A program made the position numbers and the translations under genes. From positions 42,528,745 to 42,592,744 of the forward strand of contig CM075102.1 in assembly GCA_037576195.1 (NCBI GenBank): 64,000 bases of DNA, in the 5' to 3' direction. Below, in pieces: positions 35,301 to 48,900 of this stretch. Numbering within the stretch: position 1 is the first letter of the stretch; every line of letters starts with the position of its first letter. The DNA is from Phytoseiulus persimilis. Its lineage: Eukaryota > Arthropoda > Arachnida > Mesostigmata > Phytoseiidae. Below the pieces are notes generated by a model. That model had not been told where the DNA came from. It ran no database searches and saw only the letters and a program-made list of their open reading frames with translations.

Positions 35301-38300
35301 CAACGGGAGCGATCTCGTTATCCGAACCCGAGTTCCCTCTCGCACTAGTGACGGCGGACAGCTAGGATGGGAAGATCGCCCTCTCAATGTACAGAACAGC
35401 GCAAGGAGACTTTGTTAATGGATTTTCGAGCGGAGTAGACGAAGTTCGGAGAAGAGTCGTTGCCGAGAGGAGCTTCATTGCCACCCCAGGTATCGTGGCC
35501 GGTTCGCCACAAGGTCAGAAACAGTAAATGAACTCGAATGCATTAGGAAACGACGTACACCCTCGCAGAGCCCATTGTTCCGACACACGCTGGATGTCGA
35601 ATCGAGACACATTCCCCGGGATGATCGGATCCCCTGATATTGCGAGGAGTCGACCGCAGTCGCGCCCACACCCACCCTGGACGTTGAGCGAAGCTAGAAC
35701 TGATTTCTGATGGGGTCGGACGGAGGCGCGACGGGAGGCGCATGTCGTTGTCCTGTGTCGTGACTCGGGGAAGCTCGCACCTGACTGCATGGTTTTTGTC
35801 GTCGGCCTGGCTCGGACAGCTCGACGGAGCGGGGGGAAATTCGAGCGGAAAGATTCTGCACAGCAAGCAAGCTGTTAAAAGAACCAGCCTCGCACGGAGC
35901 GGAGATTGTTAAGCAGGCGTCCGTGAGCCGGCTGGACGTGTGAGCTCCGGGAGGCAGGATCTCCCTCAAACGCGGTCCACAGGGCGTCTGAATCAGCGGG
36001 CTCACAACATTATCTGGTGTAGTTTTCCGACGTGCAACTGTTTTGAGCGACTACTGTTTTGTTGCCCCGCGTCGCTCAGGCCCGAGCGTGGGGGACGTCG
36101 ACGTCGGGGATCGGACGTTGCATGTCCAGCTTTCGGGGGCTCCGCTCAAAGTCCTGGCAACGGCGAGCGGGGCAGAAGCTACCGGAGTTTATGAGGCTTG
36201 TAGTGGACGAGCAGCGTAATCCTCGCTTCGGCCGTCGACGCCGTTCGGCACCGCAATGCCGACTTCTGACAGTCTTACTGTATCTGGTCGATTTGTCTTA
36301 ACGTGGAGACCGGCGATGATGTTAATAGATCACGGGTTCATCAATTTCTATTACGTGTGCCGACTGAACTCTGTGATGATCGATGATCGACAGAATCTCG
36401 CAAACTTGCTGTTCGGACTCGCGGACGCAGGCGAACCCTGCCGTGGAATCGTGGCGAACTCAATATTTCTGCGGCGACCCGCTCGTTGCGACGGGGATCG
36501 AGATTGAATGACTGGCGTTTTTAATCGGTCGCACCGACCTGGACCCTCCTCGCTCAAAGTTCTGTAGAAACGTTTGCTGCTCTCTCAGCCCGACGTTGAG
36601 GGTTGGAATGACGCCTGCGCTTGCGGGCGAGCATTTCGACATTTAAGAACTTCGTGAGGCCGGTGGTCAACGACGTGGTCTCCCGACGTCGTGGTTTCAT
36701 GAGAGCCCGCTTACCTACACGGCGATCAGGAAAAATGGCAGGCTGGTCGGCGGGTAGAATGCGTGAATGCCTAGCAACTCGTCGCGTCCTATCAAAAGTT
36801 GCTCTCGTGCCGGATGTAGTCCGACCGGATGCCGCCTGAGCCACCTTCACGCAGGAAAACCGGACTGCTGCTGCTGCTACTGCATAAACTCCCTCGTTCA
36901 CCCCTTCTGCTGGGTCGCTCGTGCGTTGATTCCTTCGCCGGCCGGTCGTCTGCTCGCTTGGCTGTCAGGTCGGCTTGTACAGCCGTCATGCCGACCGCAG
37001 CCACAATCTCCGTATTTACCGAGGGGCTTAAATATGCTCGGAGGCTGTTACCCGGCAACTAACATTTTTACGGAACCCCCGGGAAAAACCGCGATCGGAA
37101 TAGCGGGTGCGTGCCGGTTGCCCTCTGGCTCGGCTGCACCCTTCGGCATGGCTGCCGCTTCGGTTAGCGGCACCGACTCCGATAACCATGTCGATACAGC
37201 TGTGTGCTGCAGATGAAAACCAGAGCGGCCATAACATTCTCCAATCTATATAATTTTTCCGGCGAACCGAGCAGAAGCTCCCGAGGCGGCGTGTTTACAC
37301 CCACGGACGGAGTGCGCAACAAAATCAGCGAATGAAGAATATATTCGGTGGAAAACGGTTTGGACGTGAGTTCCGATGAAGCAAAACTTCGAGACGTTCA
37401 CGCCGCCGCGGTAGCTGCACGGAATTGCGGCTTTGCCGCTTGGATTCAGGTTCATGAGGGACCCCATGCGATTTGAAAGTGGGAGGGAGGATTTGCCGGG
37501 GCTCTCTTTTGAATCAAGGAGAACGTTTGCTCTCGGCTTCTATTTCCTCCTGACACTCAGCTTAGGCTCCGCGGCCAGCTTCCGGTCAGTTCTCCCCTTG
37601 GTAAACACCGCCAGCCGAGATGACTGAGAGCGTCTGCATCAGTCATTGGAATGGTCACACAATGAGACCACGAGGCACAGGACAACAGCAACGACGACGA
37701 CAGGGCGTGAGGGGTGGACGCACTGGGAGGAGATCGAGGAAATGATGTATTTGCACTTTGTGATGTGATGCAGCAGCGTTTCTGGAAGACGAACAGCCCG
37801 GGGTCCCATTCACCGACTCGACCGGGTCAATCACAAGTGCAGCAAAATCGGAACCGCAAAGTCGTAGATTCGCCGTCGTTGTTCTATGCAGAGCCGTGAG
37901 TTTCGGTCATTTTTGGCTCTCTGGTCCGGGAACGAGCAAAAAAACACAACTAGGAGACGAGAGTGGAAAAATGTAATTTGTGAGCTGAAGCGTAACGTGA
38001 CCTGTATGATTAGATGCAACTAATAGGAAGGCAGAAGGGCCGGAGGAAGTGAGCGAGAGCCGACTGGCCGGCGAGCAGCGCGCTGTTTTCTCTTTGGAAA
38101 CTTTAACCTCCGTGTTGGAGACGATAAAGAGAAGCGACACCATGATGACGTGCCCGCGGGCCAGATACCCCCCGTTGGCCCTCGGGTGCAACCAAATGAG
38201 CAGATAAGGGAAACCGCATAATTTTGCCTCTATTAAACGAGGCCTCGACCTATGTGTCTTTCAAGACACATACGCGTCGGTTCGATACTCGTCGCCTTCG

Positions 38301-41154
38301 GCTCGTGCTCCACGTGCGCTGCGGCGAGCCGGGCGGGTCGCGATCCACGCGAACTATTCATCAAAATGCCAAGCTCGATGGCGACGGTGGTCAGTCGCGA
38401 GGTCTGGCTGTCTCCCACCCGCGATGGACCTCTGACGCGAGCAGATGGTCGTGACCGATTGCATTTCGGGGAACGGCTTTTGCCGGGAACTGTAGCGTTG
38501 GAAGACGAATGACGTTTAGGTGGTCTCTCCTCGACGGCCGTCCATCGGATCAGAGGGAGCCCGCAGCCGGGCGGGGAACGAGTGGTCTGTAAATCGGAAC
38601 CGAGCCCTGGATACTCCGAAGCGTTTGCCGGCGGTCAGGCTTGCCCCGTTTCTGTGAAGTTTGCCCCTCTTCGCCTCACACTACAGCATGCGAAGGCCAA
38701 ACTTCTAAATATAACTCGAAACTGTGCTAATCAAGGTTTCCACAGAAGCAATATCTTATCTTGCTGACGTGGTCATCTCTCCGCCCGGAGCACGTTCTAC
38801 TGACGTGGTCCAAGCGGGAACTGCACCGCGGTTGTACGGTGCGCAGTCCACTGAAACGAGATGGCCTTTTCCAACCCGGTGGGAAGCGCACAAATAACTC
38901 GTTGGGAGCTAAATTATTTCGTGACATCCACCGAGCTTGAACTCACTGCCGGGTCAGCATGCGGCCAGAGTCTCATAGCCCAGGAAGCCAGCTGCGGCCA
39001 GCTCGAATCGGGTCTCTGACGCTCGAAGGAAAGGAGAAACGAGAGCAAGACCGCAGCTAGGCGTCACTGCAGCATTGGAACATGAGCGATTCCTGTTCCA
39101 TTGATTGGTTCCCTTCCGTAGTCGTTCCCGCTGCCCAGCCCTCCAGACAATTGAGTGGCACCTTGAACAGTCCCACATTGAGACCGTTGAACGGCTCCAC
39201 GCCAAGGCCTTCAGCCAGACCGCGCGGCTCGGAGAGCTTCACTGACGGCCGTTAGACGACGGCCCACTGGAGACACCGGAGACCTCCTGGAGATAACATG
39301 GGACACAGTGATCGCTGGAGCGGTCGGAAAATCGCCGAAGACGTTTCGGACAATGCGACGAATGTTCGCAATCACGTAGTTTCTCGAAGAAGCTTTTCCA
39401 CATCCGTTAACCCGCATACGAAACCCAGAGCACGGAGGGAAGCAACGAGGGATTAGGGAGCACGGGAAATAGACACTGGCTGAAAAGAAAGTCTTAATGG
39501 CGAGTGCCGAGAAGGCTCTTCCTTAGTCTGTGCGGTGGCACCGCCTGCTGCCTTGAGTTGACCTACGTACTCATACTCGAGTTTATGGTCCGAATGTCGG
39601 TGGCTTACTATTCTATGAGTGCCAACGCTTGAGCAAAATTTATGATCGTGCTTTATGACTTGAAGATATTATCATTCGTTATCGTCCTACCAGGTTGTAG
39701 ATACGTGTAGCGGAATTTATGACCGTCGGGCGGCTCGTCCCACGGCTCAACACGTTCCAGCGCGAGCACCCCGCACTCATCGATACGAAACAGTTCCAAC
39801 TTGCTATTCCCATGGAGTCGCTGACCGTCCGTGTCATGCCCTCCATCCAAGTTTCCTCCGTCAAGCAAACGTAGAACGACCCGAATGGGCGCCGGATGAG
39901 CTGGCGAAGCGAAAAAAGGGCCTTTGGGGATGATGGTGCTGATGTTTGTATTAGCGAGGGATGCTGCTGCCCCTACTAGTATGTCCATCGCTGAAAGTCT
40001 GTCGATGAGGTCTGTGCAAAGGCCACTCATGATGGACAGAGCCTGATGGGTGGTTCGACATAACAAGAGGGACCCTTCGGAGTGGACGAACTTCGAAGAG
40101 ATGGGGACCGAAAAGCCATTATAGTGCTCCGCAGCCCGGTGCCTGTTGTTGGCCAGGCGGCCCTCGAGCATGTCAGGCAGAGCGGACTTTCGACTTAAAC
40201 GTCGTCGACGAAGAATTATTACGTTGATGTTCTGCTGGACGGATAGCGCAGGCAGCGGTGCCGGCTTAGGGGAAACTGGCCACTGACCCACCGAACCATG
40301 GGTCCATGAATGTTCGTAGTTCAGTGACTAGTGATTCATTGTCTCCCTCGGATGAATTTCCGAGTTATCGGCTAATGATTGGGAACATTCAGAAGAGTGC
40401 GATCGGGTGAACTCCTAAGAAGAGAATTGAGCTCACAAGCCACTGCCCCAACGACCAGTGTCGATCTGCAACGCTGCCACTCTGCGGGCTGCTACGGAAC
40501 TCCGAGGGAAGGCCCAATATGCATGAAGTGTGCAGCGAAGTTCGCCCCATCTAGCAATCCAATAAGAGTTCGCCGTGCTGCGACCTGCGCCAACTCGTCG
40601 TTCAAACACTCATTCAATGACCGAGCACCGGGCGCTCAATCTGCAGCGGAGAAACTACGACCTCGCCAGCGGTTCCAGCGAGGTTCATGCGAAACTCTGA
40701 CACAGATGGCGAATCTCCCGCAGTTGGCGAAATCGCAGGAGGTCAATCATACCGCTCGCGGGACATACTTTCGGGGACGCCCAACGCGGCGCCGGTGACG
40801 AAGCAATTTCGCGCAGCTATTCGAGTGATTCTCCTCAAACGGCTCGAAATAGATTCGGTTCGGCTCAGGGGCGGAATCATCGATGTCGTGAACTGGGGCC
40901 CAACGATATATTCTGCGCTTTCTGTTTTTTTCCTATTCGAGATTTTGTCATGTAATATGTGTTCACTTGTATTGCAGGCGGACTCTTCGAGGCGGGTGAA
41001 GATATCGTAGAAATGGCGTTCAACAGCGCTGTCGAAAGAATCAATACCCATGGATTGGCTGAGCCAGGAGAACGCTATACCCCGACCTCAGATCGTTTAC
41101 TGACTAGAGTAGAACACATAGAAAGAGCGGACTCTTTTCAAGCTTCTAGGAAAG
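23826..41154 (+). CDS. Ionotropic glutamate receptor (kainate-type), first two coding exons
   Basis: N-terminal part of a ligand-gated cation channel subunit of excitatory synapses. Exon 1 (23826-23895) encodes the signal peptide MRRLAAPLLVLAFIGVAIAD and then 'IKI', ending ATA G|GTGAGT. Exon 2 (40978-41154) follows TTGCAG and, joined in phase 1, continues 'GGLFEAGEDIVEMAFNSAVERIN' (first part), then 'LLTRVEHIERADSFQASRK', ending AAA G|GTGAGT. The joint 'IKIG-GLFE' and the final 'DSFQASRK' match the start of the amino-terminal domain (ANF-receptor fold) of kainate receptors, where 'AC..L..GV.AIFGP' should follow. The intron is 17,082 bp. No later exon, ligand-binding core or membrane segment was found before 64 kb, so the gene is partial here. 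Exon 2 is secure; assignment of exon 1 rests on phase, sequence fit and its signal peptide. Confidence 0.82.
27057..27072. repeat. (GA)n microsatellite
   Basis: About eight perfect GA units. Confidence 0.9.
29351..29394. repeat. Trinucleotide microsatellite (GCC)10(ACC)n
   Basis: Ten perfect GCC units at 29351-29380, followed by ACC units to 29394. Confidence 0.97.
34700..35300. repeat. Pyrimidine-rich stretch with a degenerate repeated motif
   Basis: The plus strand is strongly C+T rich. Variants of GC(G/A)TCCTCATT(T/A/C)CTC recur near 34804, 35011 and 35125, and looser versions such as TTATTCCTCTC near 35152 and 35175. This looks like a decayed satellite or a low-complexity tract. Open frames on both strands here follow from the base skew. 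Confidence 0.55.
39653..40291 (-). other. Unassigned 212-codon open frame, possible internal exon
   Basis: A long minus-strand frame inside the receptor intron, about 690 bp upstream of receptor exon 2. It has no ATG near its start, but a TCCGTCCAG|CAG acceptor-like site (about 40249) and a CAACCTG|GTAGGA donor-like site (about 39690) would bracket an internal exon of about 560 nt. The encoded text includes 'LDGGNLDGGHDTDG' and 'LELFRIDECGVLALERVEPWDE', faintly reminiscent of cadherin-type repeats, though I would not assign it. It could be an exon of a nested antisense gene or chance. Confidence 0.25.
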
Positions 41155-42749
41155 GTGAGTGATTGGAGATTCCGCCAGCTAGGAAGCTGGTCCACCGAAA
41201 AGGAGGAGTGTTTAGCAAACGCCCGTCCAGGCATGACGGACAAGCTCGAACGTGTGAAAGCTCCGAGCCTCTCGTCCATAGGTTGCCTCTGAAAGCACGT
41301 CGCGCAAACTCGACGCCGCGCATCTCCAAAAGCAGTCGCAGAACAGCATGAAGGCTTCAGTCACACAGGTTCGCCCCGGGGCGGGAGCTGGAGTGAGATC
41401 CGTTCCGGGGCGGCTCGGCGACATGAACGTGAACCGCGAAGTTTTTCCGGGGGAAGTGCTGTGCTGTACGAGACGGAATCAAACGAGCCCTGAAATGAGG
41501 CCTTGAACGAATCCTTCGCCCTTAACCACGATACCACTAAGCATCCCTGATCAGAGACAGCAATCTCAGACGTTCTAAATCTGGTGTTCCTCTTCGACCT
41601 TGAGAAAAGAATGACAGTCTACCTGTCCGGTACGAAGTTTTTGTGAAGCATCTTCGGGACTTCCGGTCTTCCAGTTACTCGATTAGACCATGATCAAGAG
41701 AAAGTTTGTGCTCAATGGAGCAAAATCGCTCGGGGAACATATTTGCCTCCCCTAATGCTTCCCAAGTTGCGATTGCCGCTGGGCAGACGTGGTCGTTTCG
41801 TCTGTCGGTGTATCCGTCACGGATGGTGCCCAAAAATGCTGCTCAGCCGTTCCCAAGCTTCGACGGCTGATAATGGTGGAGTCGCGCGGAGGAGTTCGAT
41901 CGAGCGCGCGGGAAGTCAATATAAATCGGCAGAAAAAAAGGAATCGCATTGTGTACAAAATATCGTTCCATGACGTGGGCGAAGCCTTCTATTGTAGAGT
42001 GAGTTGGTAGTTCCCGCTCCCTCGTCCCTGCTTCAAATTTTTACGGCTCATCCTGTTCACGACGCGGCTTTCTCCTTCCATTGAAATACGGCGTCCGTTG
42101 TGATGGTCGACGACTTTCCTGCCACACGACAACATTCTCGAACAAATCGATTGTGGCTGAGGATAGAGGAAGTCGGCTGCCCAGCTTACTGACTGGTTCG
42201 CTCCATTCTACGTAATACGCCTGAACATCATCTCAGCGATGCAGTATATTCGGTGGGTTGCCCAAGGGAACCGGAGAACGATCGAGCAGCGCTTGTCGGC
42301 GGAGAAGTTCCCCGGTGGTTCAGGCTTTGAGAAACCTCGCATTCTTAGTGAGCTTGATGGCTCGATGGTCAACCACTCGCCTGAAGTTCCGCCGGCCTAT
42401 TTTGCTCATATTCCGGTCGATCAATGCCCCAACACGACAGGTATTGATCAGTGTGTCTTCTACGGTTCACCACCCAATCCAGCTGTCGTCATCCGTTATC
42501 AGCATCGCATACTCCCTCTGATCAAACATTTTTTCTGCCGTCCTTTCTCTCCAATATCAAGAGTTTAATCCTTCCCCTCGGTTTTAATCATCCGAACGAA
42601 TGCCCCCAAGGATGTCAGCATCATTCGGAAAGTTCGCATGTCGGCAGCCCTCCAAAAGTTCGAAAACCTGCTTTTGAACAGTGCCATTAGACGACGTTTG
42701 GAGAACGCGGGCGAGAGGCGGAATTTGGGACACAACGTTCAGCGTTGAC

Positions 42750-42972
42750 CAGTGGCGTACCCAGGGGGGGAGGCAAGGGGGCCATGGCCCCCCAAAAACT
42801 CTTCGATGATATTGGGAAGGGTGGATTATATTCTACTTTGATGGACGAAGAAGTTCCACAAAGATTCAGTCTTATCAGGAAAATTCTCACAGGTTTGAAA
42901 ACCATGTTGATTGCGTCATGAAAATCTCGAGACGATGATCATCATCATCATCACATCCTTGCCCCCCCCCCA
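42750..42972. mobile_element. Probable remnant of a DNA transposon end (hAT-like)
   Basis: CAGTGGCGTACCCAGGGGGG starts at 42750. This CAGTGGCGTA plus G-run terminus is common at the ends of hAT-like and related elements in animals. It continues into a GGGGGCCATGGCCCCC palindrome. About 200 bp on, CCTTGCCCCCCCCCC (42958-42971) looks like the inverted partner of the GGGGGGGAGGCAAGG block, but the expected final TACGCCACTG is absent and no target duplication could be paired. The right boundary is therefore approximate. Confidence 0.5.
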
Positions 42973-45900
42973 TCTCTCCGGATCCCTCTCTGAATCGTGC
43001 TGAATTGGCGAGTTAGCTTCCCGTTGAACGACTCCAATGTCCTCCTAAAGCAAACAACACAGGCAGGCGCTCGGTGAAAAGGCTTGAGCAGAACAAGAGA
43101 GGAAAACAGACCTGTGTAAAGACGAAGAAACGAGAGGAAATAAAAGAGAAACACTAAGAAGCTAGTCTGCACCGACAAACGGGAGAGAAAAATTAATAGG
43201 ATTATCCCAGAGCCGTACACTTCACAGAAAAACAAAATGAGATTCCCTAAGTGGGGCCGGTCTGCTCTGTCTGGAGTTTGTCCTCATTCTCTCTGTTTCT
43301 CTAAGCTTCCGCACGACGTGAGCTTCGGAACGAGTCTGCGCTATGGAGATTGAGAAAGCTAGTCACCAAACTCGATTTGTTCTCGGATAGTTCCATTCTT
43401 CAAATCACCAAAACAGGGACGAACGTCTCAAAGCGCTTCCGGAGAATGGAGTCCATATCAATCAGGTTTTGAAACTTCTGGCCAGCGGATTGGGCCATCG
43501 ATAGGCTGCGACGTTTCCTCGTGTCGATCGAGTTCGTGAGCATTGTTCTTCGAATGAGGCGTTGGCAGAATGTTCCGTCTCCATTTGTCGGTGCGCGGCT
43601 GCGTTCGAGGAGCAGCGTCAACAGCTCGAACATGCCTTGTTTTGAATTGATTCGGAACAAGCCGAGAAGCTTTCGGAACCTCCCGAATAACGCTTCGCAA
43701 TCCTCGAGAAAATACTTTTGTTGCAATTTCCTTCAAGGCGGGTCTATAAACTCCGATCTCTCGAGGCTGGGTGTACCACAAGAACGCCCAGTTCGCAACA
43801 CGATGTCGATCGAGTCGTACCCTCCCCATTTCAGAGCTTCGTCGGGCGGAATTATTCCCGGAGAAGGGTCAGGAGATTTTCTATCCGTACCGAATCATGG
43901 GACAACTTTCATGGCGGTTAATGTTTCCCTTTTGGCACCGCTAAGATAGTCAATTGACTTGGCTGGAAAGAATCCTCGTCCGATCAAGGATGGGAACTCC
44001 CATCGTCCCACTTTACCATCGCTGGGCGTGACCCCTTGAGCCATGAGAGCTGCGTCAGTGATATTCATGACACGTTTCCTTTGTGCACTTTTAGCACGCC
44101 TGAACGACGGATCTCAGGAGGCCTTTCGGCGGCACTTCTTAGCGGTTGCTGTATAATGCGTGATTTGAGGCAGCAGTTCTTGGACTGAACTGCTCTCCAT
44201 AAGCTTTTGGATCTCGAATCCCTTGATTCTGCAAAGCTGCGGACATTGTGTCAGAAAACGTCGAGAGTCCCTCCTTCGTCCACCGAGTCCCACTACCAAG
44301 CCTTCAAAGATCAAATATCAGCGTTACTCTAAGCTTCCAAGAACCGACGACAGATGAGCTTGGTTGACATGGAAACGCGGGCTTCAGCAGACGTCCCCGG
44401 CGGCAGAGCTTGTTAAGTGGGCTCAGTTATCGGTAAACAGCAAGATCATTGTGATGGTTCCCCTGAGGGCTATCTAGCCATTAAAAAATGTGGCTGCGTC
44501 GAAACTTGTTGCCTCACTCGAAATCTTCCCCTCGTCTCCTCCTCCCGCGGCGAGTGAGGCAACGCGCATTTGGGGTCTGGTGGGGTGTGCCGGAAAGAAT
44601 GGAAATATGGCTCACTCCATATTCATACAGCCGCAGGCGGATTTGCCTTTTTGGAAGCTCTCACCGAGTTTTACAACTCCTGACGAAGCCTTTAAGCCCC
44701 AATCAGGAGTGGAGTTCCTCCCTAAAAGGCAGTCCTATGAGAAGCGGATCGAAGACAAAGAAAAATCTCTTTCCGATGGGGTACTATGAGCTCCCGACAT
44801 CGGAAGCAAAGCTGATCGAATGGAGGAGGAAGACATGAAAAGAAGCTGGATCCTACGCGAGTTGATCACCGCGAAACTATCAAGAAAGGTCTGCAACACG
44901 GAGCTTCAGATTCTCTGACATTTTCGGGTTTGAAGTCTATCCTGTCGTTTTCCCCGAAATTGAGAGAGTCCCTGTTCGTCGTCCAGTGGGCGCTAGTGTT
45001 CAGCATCATTCCCCATTCGGTATCTCTCTGTTGCGAGCGATAACTTTGAAAGCACTGACGTCACAGACTGGAGACTGCGACTTCGAAATTTCGATTCAGT
45101 CAGACTGCGTTAACAAAAGCAAGCCGGGTAATCCGAATCCAGTGCGATATTTTCCAGCTTCTCTCAGTCGAAGAGTTGCTGCCGATTGACCTTCTCGCGC
45201 GGGACGATCCACATGCAACGGCGCGACAGCCTGAATTCGACTCATTCCCGATGGCGGAATGAGTGTTTACCTAAGCGAGATTGAACAAGCTCAACCTGTT
45301 GACTCGGAACTGTTATTTTTAAAGACGATGTGAGCTTTTTTCCTCATGCTCTTCAATACTCATCTTTCTGTGTCTGCGAATATTGCGAAACCAGCTCGAC
45401 ATCAGCGCTCCCGATGTTCCCGCTATTATGGAACTGTGATCAAGGCAATGATCATAACGTTCCGAATGAAGAATTGCTTGGTTTGTTTGCCCGCTCCCTG
45501 CCGTTGTGCAGTCAGCTCCCTCAATCGACGGTTGAAGTGGTATAGATCGGTTGCAATAATGCTCGAGGGTCTATCTTCGCTGCGCACGAAGTATACAACT
45601 CTTCTCCTTCGGACATGAACTGGAAGAGCATGATCTCATGATGAATAGTCGGAGTGAGTCCAGCTCTCGTATCAGCGCGTCCTCGATGCGGGAACGGCTA
45701 GATTAGGCCATAGAGGAACCAACTTCGCGCAAAAGTTTCGCATATCAGCCACGAAGCGAGAAGCCTTTCTTTCGCGCTCATTTTTGCCTCAGATGCATCC
45801 CGAACGGCCAGAACTCTTCCCCGAGAAGAGCGGAGCAAACGTTGGGGACCTGTTCTGCATTGCGATGCAGTGCTGCTTTCTCGAATCGTAAAAGCTCATA

Positions 45901-48900
45901 CACTAATGGAATATGTATGGAACGACACGCGAAGCGAGGAGGAACGTCAAGTGGCGTTGATTGATTAAAACCCACAATACTTCCCCCGCTGAGCCGGTGC
46001 GGTAAAGGAGATTATTTCACGAAACGGGCTCGATATGAATTTCGCCGTTTCCCTCTCTTCCGAGAGTTGAGCCCCGAAGGCGCAGGTGGGACCCGCGGCT
46101 GCGACGACCGCAGCACAGGGGCCAGATCAGCACCGAAGGACTCTGAGTCGCTGAGTCGCGGAACGAGTTTGAAAGTAGATTCCAAGCGTAAAGTGACTCA
46201 GCGCGGAAAGCTCGACGGTACTTGCACGTGACAAGCAAGCAAGCAGGCCGCCAGGGGACCGATGCTCGTACCAGAGTTGGTTTGTTTCCATGTTTGTACT
46301 CGGGGGCCTCACGACGCGGGTCGGAACGTAGCAAGACAGAAAGCGGTCGAGAGAAGCGGGACGAGACGGAGCGGAAGACAACTCGCTTGGAAGGTGCCCT
46401 TGGCCTACGCAGGCCAAGTTTAAAAACGCCTCTCATGCCGAAGACAAAGTAGCTTCATGTCGGCTTTGCGCTTTAGCGGGGCACTTAGAGCTCCGCTTGC
46501 ATCTAGGCCCTCCCGTTGGCATTTCGGCCCATTTTTCCTCACACGCGACCTGTATCTCACCGTTCGGCTCGTCGAGCTGCGCGCTCACCTATTCGGAGCT
46601 CTACGTGTAGTCGTCTCGGTCATCTTCCCGAACTGGCAGAGTTCCAGCAGTGGCCAAAGCTGCGTACTGGTCAGGGAGCTTTGCCGGCTCCTCGACCTGG
46701 TCCTCAATTAGTCCGGAGCACTGGACCATTAGAGTGCAGGACTTTGATGGCTTGTTCCGGATAATGGCGACTGTTCGTTATCCCCGTTTGCCGTCGTCTT
46801 GTTGAAGAGCCTTCGACGCAAACATTGTCAATTTTGCCGGTCGCGTTCCGAGGTAACGCATGAGAGGAAAGCCCCGCACCAAATACTATTTTCAGGTGGC
46901 ATCATGAAAACGTTTCAAGCTGTCTCGCGTGTTGATTTCCGCGTGGCTGATTTCCAATTTGCATCCCAACCGTCTCGTCCCGCCTACAGCGTTTGACGCT
47001 TTTTGTGACCTTGCGGGAATCGCCAAGACTCACCTCTTCCAAGAAGTTGTATTTGGTTGACAAGACTTCTTCTCCATCGAACAGTTGAATAGACACAAGC
47101 GTCGAGTTCCGAACTCGTTAGGTGGCGGGGCTCTTCAAACTTTGAAGCAGTTCGAAGCATCCTTTCAGCGTATAACGGAAGCCAAGTCATCCGTTACAGA
47201 TGATCGCTCAGATATTCAAACTAGCGATACGAGACTCCGAGCTTTGCAAAAGGAAGCACTTTTGACCGTCGAGATCCGGTATCCTGGACTGCAAAACACT
47301 GAAATGTGATACTGCCGTCAGCCAATCCAGCTGTTGAAGAAATTGATTCGGGCGCAAGCTCACAAATAAAACCGAGTGTGTCATCCCGCGAGTCTTGGTC
47401 TCGGCCAACTCCGGCTTCCTGAAGTTTGAGCCCTTGAAAACCCGGTATGCTGAGAGAGCTCATAAAGGGAGCTCAGTAGAGCGGCGAAAAGGCCATGTGA
47501 CAACTCTCGTTCCGACTCCCAGGCTGGGGACAAGAGCTGCGATGTACCTGGCTGCGCTCAGACGCGAACTTTCTACTCTGAGGGGTATCCGCTTTCCTTT
47601 GATTTTGGCCGAGTTCGCGACTGCTGAGACGTGACGTCATCCGACGCAGCTATTTAGCAGAAGTCGAAACACATTCGGCTCTTTGCGGAGATCCGCTGCG
47701 CTTTGGAACGGTATCCATGTTACTAGAGTCGATATTATCTCCTCGATCCTTCTCGTACCGGAGCATCGAGCGCCCGTCAGAGGGCGGTAGATTATGCGAC
47801 GTGGCAGCCGAACGATCGATTCTTCTCGGCTTGTGAACAAATAATAAAACTCCGGATAGCCCTTGTTGAAATATAAGACATTCAAAACTCCCGCGTAGTT
47901 TACGCTTGCTGTGAATTATTCCGTCGAGTTTTACCCGTTCTCGAAGTCAAGTATTCATGGCGTCGGACCTTCGAGAAGTCGACTCCCAAACAAGGACTGC
48001 GTTTGACAATAGGGCTCGTCCACCACTCTTGACTTGAAGACAGAGTTGAGGGCGGCGAAAACGACGACTCTGTCATGATCCTCAACGAGTACCACGGGAA
48101 CGACAGCTCCCAAGATATGTCAAACACTCTGCGACGAGTGCGCTGAGGATCGAACTTAGTTAGGGAGCCGCGGCAAGTAGGTGTCGAGAGCGATCCTCGT
48201 CCGACGTAGATCACCAGAATGGTAGGCGTCAAACGACGACTCAATTATGAGGCATCGGAGGAGAGAGACAAGACCGATCGCCACCGAGTTCCGGAACCCT
48301 ATCGGGAGGCTGGCTCTATGAGACCAGATATCTGTTTTGTCGTTTTTCCCGTCGCTTCCGGCGAGTTCCCTCTCGATGCTCCTGTTGGTGATGTCAACAA
48401 GGTCTGATGCTGTACAAACTCTCAAACCCATCAGCGAGTAGAAAGAAGTCCACCCTCGAGGCACCGATGGAATGACGGTCGAGCTCGGAACCTTCACGGC
48501 TAACATCGGACCCGTTGTCGGCATGGAGAGCTCATCGGAATGAGGTTCCGGCGGTTCTAAACCCACCGCCCTGGATCAACGGCGAGACAATCTGTTGTTC
48601 GCCTGACAGCCATCAAGAGCACCGTAATGAGGTTCTGAAGTTGGGTTATCACCCGCGCCGTCCATCAAACGCTCGAAGCGTATGTTTTGAATATTGACTC
48701 CGATCTTCACGTGCCTCTCCGCAAATTACAAAGCTTAACGTAACGGCCTTTCGAGAATCGCTGCCGGAGTTCCGAACGATCCGATAGAACAACCCAGTTG
48801 TTGGAACGGTCCTCGATCATCGTCCCTGCAGATGGCACCGATTCAGTTCTCGGCGCTGAATTGCTCAATGGTCTTCCCTCGTTCTAAGCGATTTCGCGGC

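Larger units (their letters stand above)
23896..40977 (+). other. Very long first intron of the glutamate receptor gene
   Basis: Bounded by GTGAGT at 23896 and TTGCAG ending 40977. Contents I can name: (GA)n at 27057-27072, (GCC)10 then (ACC)n at 29351-29394, and a strongly pyrimidine-rich stretch at about 34.7-35.3 kb. Long open frames of unknown meaning include plus 33931-34695 (about 250 residues), three overlapping minus frames at 27553-28333 and minus 39653-40291. No mobile element end or RNA gene was recognised. Confidence 0.6.

Noticed and set aside
40379-40798. Cys pattern CHSAGC...CMKC resembling an A20-type zinc finger
   Set aside because: Only nine residues separate the inner cysteines, against about eleven in A20 fingers, and nothing else supports the frame.
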